Below are positions 1 through 5,022 of a DNA stretch of 5,022 nucleotides, in pieces; the stretch's first letter is position 1, and each line of letters begins with the position of its first letter. The DNA is from an uncultured Woeseiaceae bacterium (GTDB lineage Bacteria; Pseudomonadota; Gammaproteobacteria; Woeseiales; Woeseiaceae), in assembly GCA_947259435.1 (NCBI GenBank), contig CAMYMP010000121.1, positions 1-5,022 on the forward strand, given 5' to 3'. A program made the position numbers and the translations under genes. Under the pieces are notes generated by a model, which saw nothing but the letters and a program-made list of their open reading frames with translations, searched no databases and was not told where the DNA came from.

Positions 1-1289
1 GCGACAGCTGAAAACGCCGTGACCTGGTCGAGGCCGGTCGTCATCATCAAGAGCAGCATGACGCCGAACACGAGCATGTAGACGGAAAAGAAACCCCAGA
101 CAGCATCCACGACGCGAAACTGCACCGCATGACTGCCGAGCTTGACCGGAATCTCGGCGGCCGGATGCACCAGGCGGACGATTTCGCGGAAGCCCTGTTT
201 GGCGATAAGCAGCATGCGAATGACCTTGATGCCACCGCCGGTCGAGCCGGCACAGCCGCCGATGAAGCTCGAGAAAATCAATAATACCGGCAACGCGCCA
301 GGCCAGGCCGCGTAGTTAGCAGTCGTAAAGCCGGTCGTGGTTGCGATCGAGACGGACTGAAAAAGGCCGTTGATGATCGTGGCATCCCAGTCATTGTATG
401 TTCCAATGATGGATAGCGAGCCGATGACGATTGCCGAGAGGAGCGTCAGGATGAAAAAGTAAGCGCGGCATTCCGGGTCCCGGGCGTAGTGTTTGATCGA
501 GACATTTCTGACGGCGAAAAAATGCAGCGAGAAGTTAATGCCGGCCAGGAGCATAAAGACGATAGCAACGATATCGATCGCCGTACTGTTGAAGTGCCCT
601 ATCGAGAGATCGTGCGTTGAAAATCCGCCGATTGCGACGGTGGAAAACGCATGACAGATTGCATCGAAAAGCTGCATGCCGGCCAACAGGTAGCAGGCGG
701 CGCAGACAATCGTAATTCCGAGGTAGACATACCAGAGCGCTTTCGCTGTCTCAGTGATTCTCGGCGTCAGCTTGGTATCCTTGACCGGGCCCGGCGTCTC
801 CGCACGATATAGCTGCATGCCACCAACGCCGAGCATCGGTAATACGGCAACCGCCAGAACGATGATGCCCATGCCGCCGAACCACTGCAGCTGCTGTCGG
901 TAAAACAGGATCGATTTCGGCAAATCATCGAGCCCGGTCAGTACCGTCGCCCCGGTGGTCGTCAGGCCGGACATCGATTCGAAAACCGCATCGGTGAGAG
1001 ACATGGACGGTGTATCCGCCAGGAAGAGTGGTGCCGCACCGGCGATGCCAAGCACGGCCCAGAACGCCGCTACAACAAGAAAGCCGTCACGTAGCCGCAA
1101 ATCCTTGCGTTTGTGTCTGACCGGAAACCAGACCACAAGGCCCGCCACGAGGATGAATGCAAAGCTCTCGACGAACGCCAGCCAGGCTTCATCGCTGTAG
1201 TACAGGCTCACTGCGAGGGGCAGCAGCATGGCGACGCTGAACATCATCAGGAGCAGCCCGAGAATACGTAGTGCGACAGTCCAGTTCAT
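1..1289 (-). CDS. trkH: Trk system K+ uptake channel subunit TrkH (3' end cut by window edge)
   Basis: This is the membrane channel subunit of the Trk potassium uptake system, an inner-membrane protein gated by TrkA. Translating the minus strand from the ATG at 1289-1287 gives 429 residues without a stop before the edge. The family is usually about 480, so some 50 residues are missing. Three of the four SKT-family pore loops are visible: TTTGATV (about 110-116), FSTVAIGGFST (215-225) and SIATTTGFTT (314-323), with filter glycines near 113, 221 and 320. Two other family blocks are also clear: QWFGGMGIIVLAVAVLPMLG (135-154) and CAGSTGGGIKVIR (346-358). Hydrophobic segments lie near 6-30, 36-56, 68-90, 136-155, 185-205, 236-260, 276-297, 331-344 and 396-417. 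The sequence stops at TAFSAV, where the fourth pore loop should begin. The start is the first in-frame ATG after an in-frame TGA eight codons upstream; its Shine-Dalgarno is weak (GCGGA, rather distant). It lies 54 bases after trkA. TrkH is preferred over its paralogue TrkG on context alone. Confidence 0.96.
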   Translation of the reverse strand, partial: MNWTVALRILGLLLMMFSVAMLLPLAVSLYYSDEAWLAFVESFAFILVAGLVVWFPVRHKRKDLRLRDGFLVVAAFWAVLGIAGAAPLFLADTPSMSLTDAVFESMSGLTTTGATVLTGLDDLPKSILFYRQQLQWFGGMGIIVLAVAVLPMLGVGGMQLYRAETPGPVKDTKLTPRITETAKALWYVYLGITIVCAACYLLAGMQLFDAICHAFSTVAIGGFSTHDLSIGHFNSTAIDIVAIVFMLLAGINFSLHFFAVRNVSIKHYARDPECRAYFFILTLLSAIVIGSLSIIGTYNDWDATIINGLFQSVSIATTTGFTTANYAAWPGALPVLLIFSSFIGGCAGSTGGGIKVIRMLLIAKQGFREIVRLVHPAAEIPVKLGSHAVQFRVVDAVWGFFSVYMLVFGVMLLLMMTTGLDQVTAFSAV

Positions 1290-1343
1290 GTACTTGTCAG
1301 TTTCCGCTTGCTGTCAGCCGATCAGGTCCGGTCACCCGGTCAT
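1290..1343 (-). other. trkA-trkH intergenic gap, no terminator seen
   Basis: This 54-base spacer holds no convincing hairpin followed by a T-run, which is consistent with trkA and trkH sharing a transcript. An ATG directly follows the trkA TGA but opens only a three-codon frame (ATG ACC GGG TGA). Two copies of TGACCGG sit 8 bases apart (start to start) next to the trkA stop. No strong promoter or Shine-Dalgarno is obvious. Confidence 0.5.
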
Positions 1344-2720
1344 TCAGACAAAGGACACGCCGACCTGGAAGAGTTTTTCTATCTTGTCGATCTTGCGTCG
1401 GTCCGTCATGAACAGGATGACATGGTCGTCTGTCTCGATCACCGTATCGTGGTGCGCCATGATGACCTTGTCGCCACGCACCAGCGTAACGATATTCGTG
1501 CCTCGCGGCAGGTCCAGGTCTTCGATCTTGCGTCCAACGACTTTGGACTCACCCGGATCGCCGTGCGCCACGGCCTCGATGGCCTCCGCTGCGCCGCGTC
1601 GCAGGGAGTGAACCCTGACGACATCGCCGCGCCGGACGTGCGCCAGCAAAGAGCCGATGGTCACCTGTTGCGGTGAGATGGCGATATCGATCGAACCGGA
1701 CTCCACCAGTTCGGCATACGAGGGACGGTTGATAAGCGCCATGACCTTCTGTGCGCCGAGTCGTTTCGCCAGCATCGCGGACAGTATGTTGGCCTCTTCC
1801 GAGTTCGTGAGCGCACAAAAGACGTCCACGCTGTCGATGTTCTCCTCGAGTAACAGCTCTTCATCCGCCGCATCGCCGACGAGGACGATTGCCTTGTTGA
1901 GCTGCTCGGAGATGACGCGCGCCCGCTTCTGGTTGCGCTCGATGATCTTCACCTGGTTGGTCTGCTCGAGCGCCAGTGCCAGCCGTACGCCGATGTTGCC
2001 GCCGCCGGCGATCACGACCCTGCGTACGGGATCCTCGAGTTTGCGCATTTCGCTCATGAAGACGCGTACATCCTGGCGCGCCGCGATGAAAAAGACCTCA
2101 TCACCCGCATGAATGACGGTGTCGCCGTCGGGCTGCAGCGATTTGCCTTCCCGGTAGATTGCGGCGATACGGCCCTCGGTGTTGGGAATGTGCTCTTTCA
2201 GCGCGGCGATCTTCTGGCCGACGACTGTACCGCGACGATCCGCAAGCGCAGCCACCAGGCGCACGCGCCCGTCGGCGAAGTCGAGTACCTGCAGCGCGCC
2301 GGGATAGAGGATCAGCTGCTCGACATACTCACAGACGAGCTGCTCGGGGCTGATTCGCACGTCCACCGGTATGGCGTCCTGGGTGAACAATTTGCGCGCA
2401 TTCATATATTCGGCAGCGCGGATGCGCGCGATCTTCGTGGGCGTATGATAAACGGTGTAGGCGACCTGGCAGGCGATCATGTTGGTCTCGTCCGTATCGG
2501 TCAGGGCAACGATGATATCCGCGTCGTCGGCGCCCGCACGCTCGAGTACCTCAGGATAGGCCGCGTGTCCGACGATCGTGCGAATGTCGAGGCGATCCTG
2601 CAGTTCGCGCAGGACTTCCGCGCGCATGTCGACGACGGTCACTTCGTTGGCTTCTTCGCGGGAGAGGTGATATGCCGCGGATGAGCCGACCTGACCGGCG
2701 CCGAGGATCAAAATTTTCAT
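1344..2720 (-). CDS. trkA: Trk system K+ transport regulatory subunit TrkA
   Basis: This is the cytoplasmic, peripheral-membrane regulator of Trk potassium uptake. In the family it assembles as a ring beneath the TrkH dimer and controls opening through bound NAD(H) or adenine nucleotides. The 458-residue product matches the usual full-length tandem form (E. coli TrkA is 458). It has two RCK halves. RCK-N1 begins at residue 1 with the Rossmann loop GAGQVG (7-12) and the acidic end of strand 2 at D31; RCK-C1 is at about 135-220. RCK-N2 has GGGNIG (239-244) with E261 in the matching acidic position; RCK-C2 is at about 370-455. Both dinucleotide-binding loops look intact. The start MKILILGAGQVG is the canonical TrkA N terminus, so the ATG at 2720 is secure even though the upstream Shine-Dalgarno is poor. 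The gene begins 33 bases after uvrD and is followed by trkH, its functional partner. Nothing in it looks damaged. Confidence 0.98.
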   Translation of the reverse strand: MKILILGAGQVGSSAAYHLSREEANEVTVVDMRAEVLRELQDRLDIRTIVGHAAYPEVLERAGADDADIIVALTDTDETNMIACQVAYTVYHTPTKIARIRAAEYMNARKLFTQDAIPVDVRISPEQLVCEYVEQLILYPGALQVLDFADGRVRLVAALADRRGTVVGQKIAALKEHIPNTEGRIAAIYREGKSLQPDGDTVIHAGDEVFFIAARQDVRVFMSEMRKLEDPVRRVVIAGGGNIGVRLALALEQTNQVKIIERNQKRARVISEQLNKAIVLVGDAADEELLLEENIDSVDVFCALTNSEEANILSAMLAKRLGAQKVMALINRPSYAELVESGSIDIAISPQQVTIGSLLAHVRRGDVVRVHSLRRGAAEAIEAVAHGDPGESKVVGRKIEDLDLPRGTNIVTLVRGDKVIMAHHDTVIETDDHVILFMTDRRKIDKIEKLFQVGVSFV

Positions 2721-2753
2721 TATCTGTGCACGAGTCTGTGTAGGCGGCGTATT
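2721..2753 (-). other. uvrD-trkA intergenic gap, no terminator seen
   Basis: This 33-base spacer between the uvrD TAA and the trkA ATG has no T-run after a hairpin and no clear -35/-10 pair. It carries only weakly purine-rich sequence before trkA (ACAGATA). Such a short gap is compatible with transcription continuing from uvrD into trkA. A trkA promoter inside the 3' end of uvrD cannot be excluded by eye. Confidence 0.45.
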
Positions 2754-4919
2754 TTACATGAGATCGAGATTGGCATAACTAAGCACGAGCCATTTTGTGC
2801 CGACGTTCTCGAAATTCACCTCGACACGTGCATGTGCGCCCTGCCCCTCGCAGTTGAGGATTACGCCATCACCGAATTTGCCGTGGTGCACTCGCTGGCC
2901 CAGGTGAACGCCCAGCTCGACCCCCGGTGTGATGCTGCCGGCGGATCGACCCCTGGTCGCGCGGACCGGTCTGCTTACCTGCACACGCGGACGTATTTCC
3001 TCGATCAGTTCATCCGGTATCTCGGCAATGAACCGCGATGGCTGGGAAAAGCTGTCCATGCCATGCAGGCGTCGCTGCTCGGCGTAGCTCATGTAGAGCG
3101 TTTCCTTCGCCCGCGTTATGCCGACGTAACAAAGACGGCGCTCTTCCTCGAGCCCGTTCATGTCAGCGATGGATCGCTGATGCGGGAAAAGCCCATCTTC
3201 CATGCCGCACAGAAACACGAGTGGAAACTCGAGACCCTTGGCGGAGTGCATGGTCATGAGCTGGACGCAGTCTTCCCAGGCGTCGGCCTGGCCTTCGCCG
3301 GCCTCCAGCGCCGCGTGCGAGAGAAAAGCATCCAGAGGCGACATTTCTTCGGCCGGGTCGGGCTCGAAACCTTTGGCGGCGCTGACCAGTTCCTCCAGGT
3401 TCTCTATTCTCGTCTCGCCGCGTTCGCCCTTCTCCTTTTTGAAAAACTCGATGAGGCCGCTGCTATGAATTACGAGGTCAACCTGTTCGTGCAGGGCCAG
3501 GCCGGCGGTATCTTTCGCCATGCGCTCGATCAGGTTCAGGAAAACGACAACAGCCGTTGCCGCACGACCACTCAGTTCACCGCTCGCCACGGCCCCGGCA
3601 GCGCGCCACATGGAACAACTGTTAGCCCTGGCATAGCTGCGCATGGCCTCGACGGTTCGTGCGCCGATGCCGCGCGTGGGCCTGTTGACGATGCGCTCGA
3701 ATGAACTGTCATCGTCGCGATGTGAGATGAGTCGGAGATATGCCAGCGCGTCCTTGATCTCCTGCCGCTCGAAGAAACGCAGACCGCCGTAGACGCGATA
3801 CGGCAGCCCGGCATTGATCAGCGCTTCCTCGAGAACCCGGGACTGAGCGTTGGAACGATACAGCACGGCGGCGTCAGCGCGCGGATTGCCGCGGTCACTC
3901 CAGTCTCGCAGCCGGCCGACGACGAAATCGGCTTCGTCACGCTCGTTGAAGGCGGAGTAAACGCGGATAGCCTCGCCTTCGGCACCCTCGGTCCAGAGGT
4001 TCTTGCCAAGGCGCGAATCGTTGTGCTTTATCACGGCGTTGGCGGCATTCAGGATAGTGGCTGTCGAGCGATAGTTCTGCTCGAGCTTGACGACGGATGT
4101 GCCGGGAAAGTCCTTTTGAAACTGGTGGATATGTTCCACACGTGCACCGCGCCAGCGGTAAATCGACTGATCGTCATCGCCGACGACGAACGGGATGCCT
4201 TCCTTACCGGCCAGCAGGCGCAGCCACGCATACTGAATCGAGTTCGTATCCTGGAACTCATCGACGAGCAGGTGCCTGAATCGCCGCTGGTACTGCGCAA
4301 GGATTTCCGGGTTGTCACGCAATAGCTCGTGCGCGCGAAGGAGCAGCTCGGCAAAGTCCACCAGGCCGCCACGATCGCAAATCTCCTGGTACTGGCCGTA
4401 TAGCGCGATCAACTGGCGGCGATTAGGGTCGTTGTCGTCGTCAAGATGTTGTGGGCGAAGCCCCTCGTCTTTCTGCGCGTTAATGAAATACTGAATTTCA
4501 CGCGGGGCCCAGCGGTCGTCATCGAGCTCGAGGGTCTTCAAGAGCCGCTTGATGATTCGCAGCTGATCATCGGCATCGATGATCTGGAAATTCTGTGGCA
4601 ACCCGGCTTCCTGCCAGTGCCGCCGCAGCAGGCGATGCGCAAGACCATGAAAGGTACCTATCCAGAGATGACTGACCGGCATATCGAGGAGCGACTCGAT
4701 GCGTCCGCGCATCTCCGCTGCGGCCTTGTTCGTAAAGGTGACGGCCAGGAGGCCCTGTGGAGCGACGCCTTCGACATCGATCAGCCAGGCAATCCGGTGC
4801 GTCAGCACGCGTGTCTTGCCGCTGCCGGCACCCGCGATGACGAGCAGCGGCTCGTCCGGAGCGGTGACCGCTTCGCGCTGCGCATCGTTCAGCGATTCGA
4901 GGATCGGGGTGACGTCCAT
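2754..4919 (-). CDS. uvrD: DNA helicase II, UvrD (SF1A 3'-5' helicase)
   Basis: This is an ATP-dependent 3'-5' DNA helicase. In the family it removes the incised strand with UvrC in nucleotide excision repair, unwinds DNA in MutHLS mismatch repair, and dismantles RecA filaments. The 721-residue product is essentially full length and aligns closely, from memory, with E. coli UvrD (720). Motifs in order: Q motif LNDAQREAV with Q14; Walker A GAGSGKT with K35 (30-36); Ia AVTFTNKAAAEM (59-70); Ib GTFHGLAHRLL (88-98); II LLVDEFQDTN with D220-E221; III VGDDDQSIYRWRGA (246-259); IV LEQNYRS (279-285); V TMHSAKGLEF (556-565); VI EERRLCYVGITRAKETL (592-608). Subdomain 2B lies at about 377-549 and includes TRGIGARTVE and FLSHAALEAGEGQAD. 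The Tudor-like C terminus (about 672-718) is retained; in E. coli this region contacts RNA polymerase. Motif III has R255 where E. coli UvrD has Gly; Arg is usual in PcrA. The start MDVTPILESLNDAQ matches the family N terminus, with AAAGAAG just upstream as a weak ribosome site. No frameshift or lost catalytic residue is seen. Confidence 0.98.
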   Translation of the reverse strand: MDVTPILESLNDAQREAVTAPDEPLLVIAGAGSGKTRVLTHRIAWLIDVEGVAPQGLLAVTFTNKAAAEMRGRIESLLDMPVSHLWIGTFHGLAHRLLRRHWQEAGLPQNFQIIDADDQLRIIKRLLKTLELDDDRWAPREIQYFINAQKDEGLRPQHLDDDNDPNRRQLIALYGQYQEICDRGGLVDFAELLLRAHELLRDNPEILAQYQRRFRHLLVDEFQDTNSIQYAWLRLLAGKEGIPFVVGDDDQSIYRWRGARVEHIHQFQKDFPGTSVVKLEQNYRSTATILNAANAVIKHNDSRLGKNLWTEGAEGEAIRVYSAFNERDEADFVVGRLRDWSDRGNPRADAAVLYRSNAQSRVLEEALINAGLPYRVYGGLRFFERQEIKDALAYLRLISHRDDDSSFERIVNRPTRGIGARTVEAMRSYARANSCSMWRAAGAVASGELSGRAATAVVVFLNLIERMAKDTAGLALHEQVDLVIHSSGLIEFFKKEKGERGETRIENLEELVSAAKGFEPDPAEEMSPLDAFLSHAALEAGEGQADAWEDCVQLMTMHSAKGLEFPLVFLCGMEDGLFPHQRSIADMNGLEEERRLCYVGITRAKETLYMSYAEQRRLHGMDSFSQPSRFIAEIPDELIEEIRPRVQVSRPVRATRGRSAGSITPGVELGVHLGQRVHHGKFGDGVILNCEGQGAHARVEVNFENVGTKWLVLSYANLDLM

Positions 4920-4950
4920 TTACTTCTTTGGTGGGACCCTGAGGGGCCGC

Positions 4951-4959
4951 AGTCTAGCA
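4951..4959 (-). promoter_or_regulatory. possible extended -10 element of a uvrD promoter
   Basis: Read on the minus strand, TGCTAGACT fits an extended -10 (TGn followed by TAGACT, near TATAAT). It would start transcription roughly 25 bases before the uvrD ATG. No good -35 hexamer lies 16-18 bases further upstream: the 17-base position reads GCTCCA. A TTGGCT lies upstream but with a 24-base spacer, which is too long. This is a weak candidate only. Confidence 0.22.
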
Positions 4960-4984
4960 AAGAATCGGTGCCATGGAGCCAGCC

Positions 4985-5010
4985 AAAAAACTCGGGTCGA
5001 ACCGGAGTTT
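4985..5010 (-). terminator. possible intrinsic terminator or attenuator upstream of uvrD
   Basis: On the minus strand, AAACTC (5010-5005) pairs with GAGTTT (4993-4988). A single C/C mismatch and two G-C pairs follow inside, enclosing a five-base loop (TTCGA). Six T residues (4990-4985) begin in the stem and run past it. This is the shape of a factor-independent terminator reading towards uvrD, ending about 65 bases before its ATG. It could end an upstream gene outside the window, or attenuate a transcript entering uvrD. The stem is short and imperfect, and half of the T-tract lies in the stem, so confidence is limited. Confidence 0.38.
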
Positions 5011-5022
5011 CCGCATGGAAAC
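5007..5022. repeat. 16-base inverted repeat (6-bp arms, 4-base loop)
   Basis: GTTTCC and GGAAAC form perfect six-base arms around a four-base centre at the right edge. On the minus strand the second arm shares AAAC with the first arm of the terminator-like hairpin at 4985-5010, so the two hairpins cannot form together. The repeat may be a protein-binding site, an antiterminator arm or chance. The window ends exactly at its outer base, so it may be longer. Confidence 0.35.

Noticed and set aside
1..1289. trkH considered as a pseudogene because no stop codon is seen
   Set aside because: The frame is uninterrupted and all visible pore-loop motifs are intact. The missing C terminus is explained by the window boundary.
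955..1676. Several plus-strand open frames of 81-127 residues across trkH and the trkA 3' end
   Set aside because: They are antisense to well-supported coding regions and overlap one another in different frames. Their low-complexity Ser/Arg-rich translations are typical of shadows.
2109..2684. 191-residue plus-strand open frame antisense to trkA
   Set aside because: It lies entirely within trkA, whose RCK motifs are intact. There is no separate promoter or recognisable domain, so it is a codon-bias shadow.
2832..3704. 290-residue plus-strand open frame antisense to uvrD
   Set aside because: It lies wholly inside the conserved uvrD coding sequence. The translation resembles no family I recognise, and long antisense frames are common opposite GC-rich genes. 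It is best explained as a shadow.
4993..5005. GGTTCGACC on the minus strand, resembling a tRNA T-loop
   Set aside because: The flanking bases do not form a five-pair T stem with G53-C61 continuing inward. The following bases are a T-run rather than an acceptor stem, and no anticodon or D arm can be placed. The hairpin/T-tract reading fits better.
1..5022. Search for a novel system, mobile element, CRISPR array or defence island
   Set aside because: Nearly all of the sequence is accounted for by three conserved housekeeping genes. No repeat arrays, transposase fragments, integration-site duplications or abrupt composition changes were seen.

Overview
The window is ordinary chromosomal housekeeping DNA, moderately GC-rich by eye, most likely from a gammaproteobacterium. 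The main reason is the 721-residue UvrD, which runs nearly collinear with the E. coli protein (720 residues) from the MDV start to the C-terminal Tudor-like domain. It is accompanied by a classical tandem-RCK TrkA and a TrkH-type K+ channel subunit of the proteobacterial Trk system. I cannot name the genus.

All three genes are on the minus strand, so transcription runs from the right edge to the left. From right to left: (1) 4920-5022 is a short upstream region holding a possible hairpin/T-tract terminator or attenuator, a small inverted repeat and a weak promoter-like element. (2) uvrD, 4919-2754, is complete. (3) A 33-base gap follows. (4) trkA, 2720-1344, is complete. (5) A 54-base gap follows. 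(6) trkH, 1289 to the left edge, is cut by the window after 429 residues, just before its fourth pore loop. No stretch over 300 bases lacks a gene, and I found no RNA gene, insertion sequence, CRISPR array or integration scar.

TrkA and TrkH work together. TrkH forms the K+-conducting membrane channel, and TrkA is the cytoplasmic ligand-binding ring that gates it. UvrD is a 3'-5' SF1 DNA helicase of nucleotide excision and mismatch repair, with no known direct role in K+ transport. The short gaps, shared strand and lack of an obvious terminator between genes suggest uvrD-trkA-trkH may be co-transcribed. This differs from E. coli K-12, where the three genes are at separate loci.

I see no previously undescribed biological system here. 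The points most worth a second look are the overlapping, mutually exclusive hairpins upstream of uvrD, which resemble an attenuator, the absence of a visible LexA box, and the uvrD-trkAH linkage.
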